NCBI GenBank assembly: GCA_022573715.1
Contig: JACZTL010000019.1
Coordinates: 1 to 63,156, forward strand
From: Bacteroidota bacterium
GTDB lineage: Bacteria > Bacteroidota > Ignavibacteria > Ignavibacteriales > Ignavibacteriaceae
Length of the DNA stretch: 63,156 nt
Reading direction: 5' to 3'
This document shows, piece by piece, positions 55,445-63,156 of the stretch; the first letter of the stretch is position 1; each line of letters begins with the position of its first letter. The notes beneath the pieces are model-generated. The model saw only the letters and a program-made list of their open reading frames with translations, did no database searches and was not told the origin of the DNA. A program made the position numbers and the translations under genes.

Positions 55445-58400
55445 ATGAAGAATCTATTACAAAGTAAATTCCAAAGTTTATTAGTTCAGATCGTATTATT
55501 GAATTGTTTTATTAATATGAATATTAATGCTCAACAAATTAACATTAATAGCATAAATCAAATGCCAAATATTCCTTCACCCTATGAAATGATAGATTGG
55601 AAACAGATAACAATAAACTATGATAATTTTGTTTTCGATTTCAACCTTAGCGGACAATATCTCCCTTTAATTTGGTTTAATACAAATACAATTAACTATC
55701 CTAACCATAATAGTTTTGGGCTCCACACGGTAGTGGGAACACCATTTCCTGGTTCAGCAGAAGCAATAAACTTATTACCTGCAGTTATTAGTGCTAGTTT
55801 AGTAGGTTTGGACAAAAGCGACCAAAATGGATACAACTGGGTATTAATGAGTGAAGAATATTTTAACAAACAAAACGGTGCTGATGTTTACCTGAATCAC
55901 CCCACTGGAAGTGATTGGGACGATTGGTGGTACGATATAATGCCTAATATATTTTTCTACCAGCTTTATTATATGTATCCAAATATTGGTGATTTTGGAA
56001 ATCAGTTTGCAAGAGTTGCTGATAGGTGGCTGGAAGCAGTTGAGGTAATGGGAGGAAGCACAACACCTTGGCAAAAACCAAATATGAATTATCGAGCATT
56101 TAATCTTATGACAATGACACCCAATTCATCCGGTGTTCTTGAACCGGAAGCAGCTGGAGCTATTGCGTGGATACTATATAATGCTTTTGTAGAAACAAAC
56201 GATCCTAATTATAGAATTGGTGCAGAGTGGGCAATGGAGTTTCTTGACGGGTTAACATCTAATCCATCATATGAACTTCAGTTAGCTTATGGTGCATATC
56301 TTGCGGCAAGGATGAATGCAGAAATCGGAACAACTTATGATGTTGAGAAATTAATCAATTGGTGTTTTAATGTTGGTCCTCTGCGTAGTTGGGGAGCTAT
56401 TTTAGGTAATTGGGGTAATAATGATGTCTATGGATTAATCGGGGAAGTAAATGAAATTAATGATTACGCATTTTTGATGAATACATTTGAACAAGTTGGA
56501 GCGCTTGTTCCATTAGTTAGATACGATGACAGATTTGCCAGAGCAATTGGTAAGTGGGTTTTGAACGCTGCAAATGCAGCTCGATTATTTTATCCAAACT
56601 ATTTACCAGATCAAAATCAGGATAGTGAAGAATGGGCACATCAATATGATCCGAACTCTTATATTGCTCATGAGGCTCTTCGTGAAACTCAGTATGGGCA
56701 AAGTCCTTATGCTACAGGTGATGCTATAAGCGGAGGTTGGGGGATGACTAATCTTGCACTTTATGGTTCATCTCATGTGGGTATTTTAGGTGGAATTATT
56801 GATACAACAAATGTTGAAAAAATTCTCAAATTAAATCTTTTAAAAACTGATTATTTTCACGATTCCTCTTATCCAACTTTTCTTTATTTCAATCCATTCA
56901 ACGAAAATAAGATGGTAGATCTTTATGTTGGAAATGGTTTTTATGATATCTATGATGCAGTTAGCAATACATTTTTGAAGTTTGGAGTAACAGGTACAAC
57001 TACAATTACAATTCCTTCGGATGAGGCTGTTGTAGCAGTTATTACACCTTCGAGTGGTACTATAACTTATATTCTAAACAAAATGATGATAGATGGAGTT
57101 GTAGTAGATTATAGATCAGGGCAGGTAGTCTCTAACTATCCTCCTCGTATAAAAAGTCTTGCTGCAGATCGAACAATTATTCTCTTAGGGGAAGATGCAA
57201 ACATTTATTGTACTGCCGAGGATAGAGATAACGATTCACTTTCCTATTTATGGTTTGCATCATCAGGAATTATTAATGGCAGCGAAGCGAATGTTGTATG
57301 GAGCGCGCCAAATATAACAGGCAGCTATAATATATTTTGTAGCATTGAGGACGTATATGGAAACCAGGTTAGTGATAGTATAAATATTGAAGTTGTTGAG
57401 TATATTAATCAATCTCCAATCATTAACAGTATAAGCTCCGATCCAAGAAAAATTCATATTGGAACCTCTTCTCAGTTAGTGTGCAGTGCTATCGATCCGG
57501 ACGGTGATGAATTATCATATTCTTGGTCTTCCTTGCAAGGTTCATTTAGTGGTAACGGCTCACAAATAATGTGGACATCACCAGGGCAGATAGGAAATTA
57601 CTTTCTGAATTGTACAGTTGAAGATGGACGCGGTGGTGTAACCATAGATAGTATTGAAGTCTCTGTTCGTGATAAAACAATTAATCAAACTGGTGATCTT
57701 GTAGCATATTATCCCTTCAACGGTGATGCTAATGATGTTAGCGGATTTAATAATAATGGAATTGTTTATGGAGCTGCACTAGTTTCAGATCGTTTTAACA
57801 ATCTAAATAGCGCTTATCTATTTGACGGCATAAACGACTATATCCAAGTTGGGAATTCTTCAAGTCTAAATTTTGAGTATTCTATAACAGTAAATTTCTG
57901 GATAAAAGTAGGTGATTTTTTTGATCGGGAAGCTTACCCTCTGTCCCAGGGAAACTGGGAAAATCGCTGGAAGATTTCAATTACAAATAGACGAATAAGA
58001 TGGACTGTTAAAACAGACGTTGGTATAAAAGATTTAGATTCTGAAACTGAGTTAATACTTGATAGTCTTTACAATGTAACAGCATTATATGATGGTGTTG
58101 ATTTTGAAATTTATATTAATGGTAGGTTAGATGCACTATCAACTTTTTCAGGTTCTATATTACAAACAAATATTGATTTTATGATTGGTCAGGTACTTCC
58201 GGGAAATAATCAGTACAATTTTAAGGGAGTACTCGACGATATACGTATCTACGACTATGCATTATCATTTCAGGAAATTAAAGATTTGTATGATATTGTA
58301 ACATCAGTCGATGATCAATCAAGAGATTACATCCAAGATAATAATATCTTGTATCAGAACTATCCTAATCCTTTTAATAACCAAACTATCATTAAATACC

Positions 58401-58615
58401 GAATAAAAGAAGCAGGTGTGGTTTTCCTGGAAATCTTTAATGTCCTCGGACAAAAAGTCAGAACATTACTCAATAAAGAAGAAATGTCTGGTTCTTATTC
58501 TATCTCTTGGGATGGTAGAGATGATTTTGGTGAATATGTAGCTTCAGGGATTTATTTTTATCAATTAAGGATAAATAATTTTATGCTAAACCGTAAATTT
58601 GTTATCTTGAAATAA
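55445..58615 (+). CDS. T9SS-sorted multidomain protein with (alpha/alpha)6-like, two Ig/PKD-like and LamG domains
   Basis: The 1,056-residue protein has a signal peptide (ending NINAQ). Its N-terminal about 550 residues are helical and aromatic, resembling an (alpha/alpha)6 barrel (WDDWWYDIMPNIFFYQLYYM, RVADRWLEAVEVMGG, EAAGAIAWILYNAFVET, EEWAHQYDPNSYIAHEAL). Two Ig/PKD-type repeats follow (ITCTAEDRDNDSLSYLW-like and AIDPDGDELSYSWSSLQG). A Laminin-G/concanavalin domain comes next (DLVAYYPFNGDANDVSG ... FKGVLDDIRIYDYALS), then a T9SS type A tail (LYQNYPNPFNNQTIIKY). This is the layout of a secreted polysaccharide-degrading enzyme with accessory binding domains. The catalytic module matches no family I can name. 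In this locus mannan backbone or side chains are the likely substrate. Confidence 0.8.
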   Translation: MKNLLQSKFQSLLVQIVLLNCFINMNINAQQININSINQMPNIPSPYEMIDWKQITINYDNFVFDFNLSGQYLPLIWFNTNTINYPNHNSFGLHTVVGTPFPGSAEAINLLPAVISASLVGLDKSDQNGYNWVLMSEEYFNKQNGADVYLNHPTGSDWDDWWYDIMPNIFFYQLYYMYPNIGDFGNQFARVADRWLEAVEVMGGSTTPWQKPNMNYRAFNLMTMTPNSSGVLEPEAAGAIAWILYNAFVETNDPNYRIGAEWAMEFLDGLTSNPSYELQLAYGAYLAARMNAEIGTTYDVEKLINWCFNVGPLRSWGAILGNWGNNDVYGLIGEVNEINDYAFLMNTFEQVGALVPLVRYDDRFARAIGKWVLNAANAARLFYPNYLPDQNQDSEEWAHQYDPNSYIAHEALRETQYGQSPYATGDAISGGWGMTNLALYGSSHVGILGGIIDTTNVEKILKLNLLKTDYFHDSSYPTFLYFNPFNENKMVDLYVGNGFYDIYDAVSNTFLKFGVTGTTTITIPSDEAVVAVITPSSGTITYILNKMMIDGVVVDYRSGQVVSNYPPRIKSLAADRTIILLGEDANIYCTAEDRDNDSLSYLWFASSGIINGSEANVVWSAPNITGSYNIFCSIEDVYGNQVSDSINIEVVEYINQSPIINSISSDPRKIHIGTSSQLVCSAIDPDGDELSYSWSSLQGSFSGNGSQIMWTSPGQIGNYFLNCTVEDGRGGVTIDSIEVSVRDKTINQTGDLVAYYPFNGDANDVSGFNNNGIVYGAALVSDRFNNLNSAYLFDGINDYIQVGNSSSLNFEYSITVNFWIKVGDFFDREAYPLSQGNWENRWKISITNRRIRWTVKTDVGIKDLDSETELILDSLYNVTALYDGVDFEIYINGRLDALSTFSGSILQTNIDFMIGQVLPGNNQYNFKGVLDDIRIYDYALSFQEIKDLYDIVTSVDDQSRDYIQDNNILYQNYPNPFNNQTIIKYRIKEAGVVFLEIFNVLGQKVRTLLNKEEMSGSYSISWDGRDDFGEYVASGIYFYQLRINNFMLNRKFVILK

Positions 58616-58637
58616 TTTAAAAAGTTTTAAATATTTT

Positions 58638-59897
58638 ATGCTCATGAATATTAAGAAATCAGATATTTTCCTAAAACCAGATAATACACGCGTTTTATTA
58701 ATACCATTTGAATTGAGTGATAAAAATCGTATTCAAAGAATAGTAAATTATGTGTTCAATCTTTGCGAACAAGATGTGAACAAGGAAGTTGAAAAAATTT
58801 ATAATGAATTCCATGATAGGCATCGAAATTTTAAAGAGGAATGTTTAATTCGTTGTGAAGAAATTATAAAATTAATTGATTTTAAGATAAGCTTATACGA
58901 AAATTGCAAAATTCTGGTCGGATCTTATTTCCTAAAGGAATTTTCTGTTGAATCTGCCGCCTTGTTTAATCCATCAATTGTCTGGCATCCGGATCAATCA
59001 AATCTTAAGAATGGTGAACGCAGATTCATTATGAGTCTAAGAGCAACCGGAGAAGGACACATCTCTTCAATTGTTTTTCGATCAGGTATTCTTGATTCTG
59101 ATTGCAATTTATTTTTTGAGGAAACAAGTAAATATTTAACTGCCCCCACAAAAGTGTTTATAAACAAAATGAACTATGAACTGAATTATGATTCTGGAGT
59201 AGATATCAGTGAACGTATAATATTTCCATTAACCCCTGATGAATCGAACGGAATTGAGGATGCCAGATTTGTAAAGTTTAGTGGTTTCGATAATGATACT
59301 TACTTTGCAACTTATACAGCATATGATGGAAAAAATTTTCTATCCAAATTACTTCAAACAAATGAATTTACTCAATTTCAAATTAAGACTTTAAATGGCT
59401 CTAAATCAACAAACAAAGGAATGGCACTATTCCCTAAAAAAATAAATGGAAAATATGCTATGCTTTCCAGGCAAGACGGGGAAAGTAATTTCATTATGTA
59501 TTCTGATGACCTTTATAACTGGAACTCGAAAAAAATACTAACAATACCTGAGCATTCCTGGGAATTGGTACAAATGGGTAATTGCGGTTCTCCGATTGAA
59601 ACCGATGAAGGATGGTTGGTAATAACACATGGTGTTGGACCGGTTAGAAAATATTCTATCGGTGCCATTTTACTGGATCTGAATGATCCAACAAAAATGA
59701 TTGGCAGACTGAAACAGCCAATTTTAGATCCTAATGAAATGGAACGTGAGGGTTATGTTCCGAATGTTGTGTACAGTTGTGGAGGAATTATACACAATGA
59801 TCAACTGGTGTTGCCATATGCAATTTCCGATTATTTAACAAGTTTTGCAATTGTTAATCTAAAGGAATTGCTTCATGAATTAAAAAAATCAACATAA
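58638..59897 (+). CDS. Second GH130 family enzyme
   Basis: The 419-residue GH130 enzyme has an extra N-terminal helical segment of about 100 residues. Conserved parts are FNPSIVWHPDQSN, MSLRATGEGHISSI, the SNGIEDARFVKF motif with the catalytic Asp, and MGNCGSPIETDEGWLVITHGVGPVRKYSIGAILLD. It differs from the first GH130 in length and motif details (EDAR instead of EDPR, SPIETDEGW instead of PPIKTKEGW), so it probably serves a different linkage or acts as a hydrolase. No signal peptide is present, so it is cytoplasmic. M3 at 58644 is an alternative start. Confidence 0.9.
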   Translation: MLMNIKKSDIFLKPDNTRVLLIPFELSDKNRIQRIVNYVFNLCEQDVNKEVEKIYNEFHDRHRNFKEECLIRCEEIIKLIDFKISLYENCKILVGSYFLKEFSVESAALFNPSIVWHPDQSNLKNGERRFIMSLRATGEGHISSIVFRSGILDSDCNLFFEETSKYLTAPTKVFINKMNYELNYDSGVDISERIIFPLTPDESNGIEDARFVKFSGFDNDTYFATYTAYDGKNFLSKLLQTNEFTQFQIKTLNGSKSTNKGMALFPKKINGKYAMLSRQDGESNFIMYSDDLYNWNSKKILTIPEHSWELVQMGNCGSPIETDEGWLVITHGVGPVRKYSIGAILLDLNDPTKMIGRLKQPILDPNEMEREGYVPNVVYSCGGIIHNDQLVLPYAISDYLTSFAIVNLKELLHELKKST

Positions 59898-59954
59898 CTT
59901 AAAAACTTAGTATTGTAAATAATTATTATTATTCATAAAATATAAAACCATAAA

Positions 59955-61055
59955 ATGGCTGAAGTAGTATTAAAAGATGTTTCAAAAGTTTACGAAGGTA
60001 AAATCATCGCCGTCCAAAATGTAAACTTAACTGTTAAGGATAAAGAGTTTTTAGTTCTTGTAGGTCCCTCGGGGTGTGGGAAATCAACAACATTAAGAAT
60101 GGTTGCGGGCTTAGAAGAAATATCATCAGGCGAAATATATATTGACGGGAAGTTAGTTAATGAAGTTTCACCTAAGAGCAGAGATATTGCGATGGTTTTT
60201 CAAAACTATGCCTTATATCCGCATATGACTGTATTTGATAATATGGCGTTCGGGTTAAAGATACGAAAATATCCAAAAGAAGAAATTAATAAAAGAGTTA
60301 CAGAAGCAGCAAAAATACTTGATCTTGAACCGTATCTCAAACGAAAACCAAAAGCGTTATCCGGAGGACAAAGACAGAGAGTCGCAGTTGGAAGGGCAAT
60401 TGTTAGACATCCAAAAGTATTTTTATTTGATGAGCCGCTTAGTAACTTAGATGCAAAATTAAGAGTTCAGATGAGAACTGAAATTTCCAAATTACATAAT
60501 CGGTTAGGAGCTACAATAATATATGTTACACACGATCAGACAGAAGCTATGACGATGGGGGATAGAATTGCGGTTATGAAAGACGGAGATCTTCATCAGA
60601 TAGACACTCCTATGAATATTTATAATTATCCTGTAAACTTATTTGTAGCCGGATTTATCGGAAGTCCTCCAATGAATTTTATTAATGGAAAAATAATTGA
60701 AACAGACAATCTTAAATTTGTTAATGATGATAAATCATTCAGTGTAGATTTAGACTCAAATAAGTATGATGGAATAAAAAATTATATTGATAAACCGGTT
60801 GTTCTTGGAATCCGCCCGGAAAATATTTACAACAAACCCGATGACAGCCTCATCCTTAAAAAACATAGTGTTAAATTAGAAGTTGCCGAACCAATGGGAA
60901 ATGAAACTATACTTTATTTTAAATTAAGTGATTCTCAATTTATTGCCAGAGTTCCTGCAATTGAGAAACCTCAACCGGGTACAGAAGTCGACATTTATTT
61001 TAATTTGGATAAACTTCACTTTTTTTCATTGGATGATGAAAAAGCAATCAGATAA
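59955..61055 (+). CDS. ABC sugar transporter ATP-binding protein (MalK/UgpC type)
   Basis: The 366-residue protein has Walker [20 protein letters not shown], signature [20 protein letters not shown], Walker [17 protein letters not shown] and the H-loop [17 protein letters not shown]. The C-terminal regulatory TOBE-type domain (about 240-366, [12 protein letters not shown]) is that of sugar importers. It probably energises the permeases at 49069-50738. It is the last gene of the mannan locus. Confidence 0.95.
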   Translation: MAEVVLKDVSKVYEGKIIAVQNVNLTVKDKEFLVLVGPSGCGKSTTLRMVAGLEEISSGEIYIDGKLVNEVSPKSRDIAMVFQNYALYPHMTVFDNMAFGLKIRKYPKEEINKRVTEAAKILDLEPYLKRKPKALSGGQRQRVAVGRAIVRHPKVFLFDEPLSNLDAKLRVQMRTEISKLHNRLGATIIYVTHDQTEAMTMGDRIAVMKDGDLHQIDTPMNIYNYPVNLFVAGFIGSPPMNFINGKIIETDNLKFVNDDKSFSVDLDSNKYDGIKNYIDKPVVLGIRPENIYNKPDDSLILKKHSVKLEVAEPMGNETILYFKLSDSQFIARVPAIEKPQPGTEVDIYFNLDKLHFFSLDDEKAIR

Positions 61056-61157
61056 ATGATAGTTCATTTCAACTATTTGTTTGTTGTACTTTTTTTTATT
61101 CTGTTCGGAATTCTGAGGTATGTTTTCGGTGGTAGCCCCGATTAAAAATACTTGAAC

Positions 61158-61221
61158 AATTATTTTACTGACCTAAAGAGAAGGCAGAATCCGTTAGCTA
61201 ACGGATTGTGTACAGAACGAG
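61158..61221. repeat. Dispersed structured repeat family B, copy 1
   Basis: The 64-base unit starts AATTATTTTACTGACC, then GAGAAGG, then a perfect 20-base palindrome (AATCCGTTAGCTAACGGATT, 61188-61207), then GTG and GAACGAG. A second copy lies at 62446-62508. The stem-closing pairs differ compensatorily between copies (CCG/CGG here, TCG/CGA there). Confidence 0.8.
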
Positions 61222-61315
61222 AGAAGCTAATAAAGCAGAGAATGATATTGAAAAGTAATTAAAATAATTACAATATTACTTAATACGAAAAGGGGGTAAG
61301 TTGACGCGCTAGTTA

Positions 61316-61885
61316 TTATTTTTTATCCCATTCATAAATTATATCAGCAGTAATCATTGGTCTGTATATATTATGATATTTCGCAATGGTAATTCCTAAG
61401 TCTTCATTTTCGCTTACAATACTTGTATTATGAATTCCTAACATTTTGTTTAAATTATTCAATTGTGAATTAGAATCTTCAATTTTTTTAATTTCTGAAG
61501 AAAGTTCTTCTTCATCAAGATCTTCATTTACCCAAAAATCATCATACTTATTTCTCACATAAATTCGAATGTCATGATTTAACTTTATTTTATCAATTAC
61601 TTCTAAAAAAAACGGACCTTCAATTATAACATTACAATTCTCTTCAATTGTTTTATTTACATCTCCTTTTAATTGATCTAATTTTAAAAACTCAGAATAC
61701 TTACCTTTTAATTTTGGGGATTGGTAATTATCAAAACTTATTAGATTGGTATTGTATTTAACTGATAAGATTTTGCCCAGTGTTGATTTTCCAGCATTTA
61801 GTGAACCATCCAACCCAATAATTTTCGAATTTTTAGAAGAAATAAATTCACATAATGTATCAATATTGTTTGTTTTTAGATTCAT
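61316..61885 (-). CDS. Small P-loop kinase-like protein (uridine-kinase type)
   Basis: The 189-residue protein starts with IIGLDGSLNAGKSTLGKIL, a Walker A motif of nucleoside/nucleotide kinases. NLISFDNYQSPKLKGKYSEF follows, a D-x-Y(F) segment as in uridine kinases. Next come VIIEGPFFLEVIDKI, the strand-loop after the substrate site, and YVRNKYDDFW. It could phosphorylate a nucleoside or a small molecule. It is short and has no lid Arg cluster that I recognise, so the substrate is open. It is not part of the mannan locus. Confidence 0.7.
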   Translation of the reverse strand: MNLKTNNIDTLCEFISSKNSKIIGLDGSLNAGKSTLGKILSVKYNTNLISFDNYQSPKLKGKYSEFLKLDQLKGDVNKTIEENCNVIIEGPFFLEVIDKIKLNHDIRIYVRNKYDDFWVNEDLDEEELSSEIKKIEDSNSQLNNLNKMLGIHNTSIVSENEDLGITIAKYHNIYRPMITADIIYEWDKK

Positions 61886-61985
61886 AATTTTAAAACATAA
61901 CAGCGTGATAAATAACCGTTAATAATTTGTTTTAATTTTTCCGTAATGAAATCTTCTAAAGTCATAAATCACTCAAATTATAATT

Positions 61986-62195
61986 TTATTTTACCTTTTT
62001 ACGAATGCATTTACGATTGTTTTTAGTATCACCACAATATCCACAATACTTTTCATTAGTATTATATGCTGTCGCGAGTTTTGCATATTGCACAAATCCT
62101 TTTGTTAAATGATAACCGCATATTCTACAATAATTATGTCCTTGTTTTTTGTATTCTTCGCAATGTGGACACATTTGTTTATTCATAAATACCAC
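61986..62195 (-). CDS. Small double zinc-ribbon protein
   Basis: A frame of about 66-69 residues encodes two Cys4-type ribbons: CPHCEEYKKQGHNYCRICG, then YCGYCGDTKNNRKC. The likely start is the fourth codon (ATG at 62186), giving MNKQMCPHCEEY. Function unknown; such stand-alone ribbons bind zinc and often contact nucleic acid or protein. Confidence 0.6.
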   Translation of the reverse strand: MVFMNKQMCPHCEEYKKQGHNYCRICGYHLTKGFVQYAKLATAYNTNEKYCGYCGDTKNNRKCIRKKVK

Positions 62196-62348
62196 ATTTC
62201 ATTTAAACATATAACATATTAATAACCTGCAAGAATTAATAATAAAAACTACTAAATTCTGCTGTACATTTAATAAAAAAAAGAATTAATATTTTTTTTT
62301 AATTATTTAGAAAAATTCTTTCATATTTAAAAGCATAAAAGTAAAAAC

Positions 62349-62440
62349 AGCAGATACTGCTTTAGAGAAGGTGTGAAAAAAGCAGTACCCCAAATAAAAC
62401 ATTACAATTCGGGATATTTTTTGGAATAATGCAAATGAAT
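62349..62440. repeat. Dispersed repeat family A, copy 2
   Basis: This is the second copy of the 92-base repeat at 35029-35120, with the same ordered blocks (AGCAGATA-TGCTTT, AGTACCCCAAATAAA, GGGATATTTTTT, GAATAATGCAA). It is followed 5 bases later by repeat B copy 2, so the two may form a composite unit here. Confidence 0.75.
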
Positions 62441-62445
62441 TATAA

Positions 62446-62508
62446 AATTATTTTACCGACCTTAAGAGAAGGAGGAATTCGACAACTGCCGAATTGTGAC
62501 GGAACGAG
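62446..62508. repeat. Dispersed structured repeat family B, copy 2
   Basis: The 63-base unit starts AATTATTTTACCGACC, then GAGAAGG, then a near-palindrome (AATTCG...CGAATT, 62475-62494), then GTG and GAACGAG. It matches 61158-61221 in order and spacing, with compensatory changes in the stem. Confidence 0.8.
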
Positions 62509-62640
62509 TAAATACTTTAAACGTAACAATATAATTAAAAAATAAATTTAACCTCTTTAATAAAAGGTAATATATATGCATAAATATGTGCTGAAATATT
62601 AGGAGTGAAAAATAGGAGAACTAATTTAGAATTGAATACG

Positions 62641-62674
62641 TGTAAAATTTACCTATAGACAGGTAGATTTTACA
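62641..62674. repeat. 14-bp inverted repeat (hairpin)
   Basis: TGTAAAATTTACCT pairs with AGGTAGATTTTACA across the 6-base loop ATAGAC, with one T-to-C difference tolerated as a G-T pair. It has no following T tract, so a terminator is less likely than a mobile-element end or RNA hairpin. Confidence 0.55.
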
Positions 62675-62760
62675 TACAAAAATTTAAGGAAATACATATA
62701 GTCGTTAAAAAAACATTTTACTGATTGGTATAATTATTGTTTTATTTACTGGGTTCTGGG

Positions 62761-63030
62761 TTTAAGACTATTTTTCAAATCCCGTTTGCAAATATTAACA
62801 GTCTTCTTAAAGAACATAATATTTCTAATATTGTTTTAGCCAGTGTTGTAACTTCTATTTGCATCGATTCTACAGGAAGGTAAGCTTCTGAGAACGGGTA
62901 TAAAGTATCTATGCTATCTGATTGTACTTGTGGCAGAACTGAGTTTTAAAGAGAATATTAAATAAAAAATATTTCTCCTCTATATGCAGAAGTCATTGAC
63001 CATAGTCAGTTTCTTAAACATATATGTTAA
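62761..63030 (+). pseudogene. Decayed isochorismatase-family cysteine hydrolase
   Basis: One frame encodes the C-terminal half of an isochorismatase/cysteine-hydrolase protein: ISNIVLASVVTSICIDSTGR (with the catalytic Cys region TSIC), then ASENGYKVSMLSDCTCGRTEF and a typical end YAEVIDHSQFL. Three in-frame stops interrupt it (62881, 62947, 62959), and the N-terminal half with the DMQ motif is missing. It is a clear pseudogene. Confidence 0.8.
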
Positions 63031-63042
63031 AAGGAATTTATA

Positions 63043-63156
63043 ATGGAAGATAAATCCAAAAAACAAGAAGAACTTGCTTCACAATTAAACAATCGTCTTT
63101 TACAGCAATTAGAAGAAAATATTAAGTTAATAGAAGAACTTGAAAGCCAAAGAGAT
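63043..63156 (+). CDS. Start of a coiled-coil protein, partial, possibly a sensor kinase
   Basis: ATG at 63043, preceded by AAAGGAATTTATA, opens a frame that runs off the window after 38 codons (EDKSKKQEELASQLNNRLLQ, then QLEENIKLIEELESQRD). The Glu/Leu/Gln heptad pattern is a coiled coil. Such starts are common in PAS-type signalling kinases of this lineage, but too little is visible to assign a function. Confidence 0.6.
   Translation, partial: MEDKSKKQEELASQLNNRLLQQLEENIKLIEELESQRD

Larger units (their letters stand above)
62196..62760. other. Repeat-rich intergenic region
   Basis: This A+T-rich region has no convincing gene. It holds repeat A copy 2, repeat B copy 2 and a 14-bp hairpin at 62641-62674. 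Nothing else is recognised. Confidence 0.5.

Noticed and set aside
1-63156. CRISPR array, rRNA genes, complete insertion sequences, phage structural genes, integrase
   Set aside because: I looked for regular direct repeats with spacers, rRNA signature blocks and transposase or integrase motifs and found none.

Overview
The window looks like a chromosome segment of a Gram-negative, low-G+C member of the Bacteroidota/Ignavibacteriota-Chlorobiota lineage, most like Ignavibacteria. This rests on four things: several secreted proteins end in the type IX secretion (T9SS) sorting domain with the NYPNPFNPxT signature; a PorV-type T9SS shuttle protein is present; there are Kdo/LPS-export genes, so an outer membrane with LPS; and TonB-dependent and BamA-like barrels are encoded. 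The phylum is an inference from gene content, not a computed placement.

Layout. 1-7.7 kb: the start of a large secreted beta-helix protein (minus strand, cut by the window edge), 1 kb of intergenic DNA, then a tight minus-strand operon of a PIG-L deacetylase fusion, a 45-residue membrane protein and a sodium:solute symporter. 7.9-12.4 kb: kdsA-kdsD-lptC-lptA-lptB, Kdo synthesis joined to LPS export. 12.4-20.6 kb: mostly minus-strand housekeeping genes (GT-C mannosyltransferase, M15 peptidase, two-domain FKBP lipoprotein on plus, an overlapping fructosamine kinase / low-MW phosphatase pair, YjbQ, OB-fold protein, PD40 propeller, MBL hydrolase, Fur). 20.6-22.9 kb: feoAB. 23-30.6 kb: soluble PAS-PAS-GAF histidine kinase, an outer-membrane barrel protein with kinase-like motifs, secreted DinB-like protein, RNase HIII, phosphofructokinase.

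30.7-35.4 kb is a scarred accessory region: a decayed tRNA-Asp copy carrying palindromes, an intact tRNA-Asp, a lytic transglycosylase remnant, an internally deleted tmRNA remnant, a GIY-YIG / HEPN-like gene pair, and a G+C-richer T9SS protein that looks acquired. 35.4-61 kb is dominated by one large plus-strand locus for beta-mannan use: LacI-type regulator with two matching operators, T9SS-exported surface proteins, TonB-dependent receptor, a 1,091-residue T9SS partner (no SusD seen), its own PorV and parvulin-like PPIase, a complete ABC sugar importer (binding protein, two permeases, ATPase), two GH130 enzymes, a cytoplasmic GH2 beta-mannosidase and two probable (alpha/alpha)6 proteins. The inferred flow is: surface depolymerisation, TonB-driven outer-membrane uptake, ABC import, then cytoplasmic phosphorolysis and hydrolysis.

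61-63.2 kb holds a small P-loop kinase, a zinc-ribbon protein, dispersed structured repeats, a decayed isochorismatase-family pseudogene and the start of a coiled-coil (possibly sensor) protein. The most unusual items are the SusD-less TonB/ABC mannan locus with private T9SS parts, the kinase-like motif set in the outer-membrane barrel protein, the tRNA/tmRNA relics, and the GIY-YIG/HEPN-like pair.
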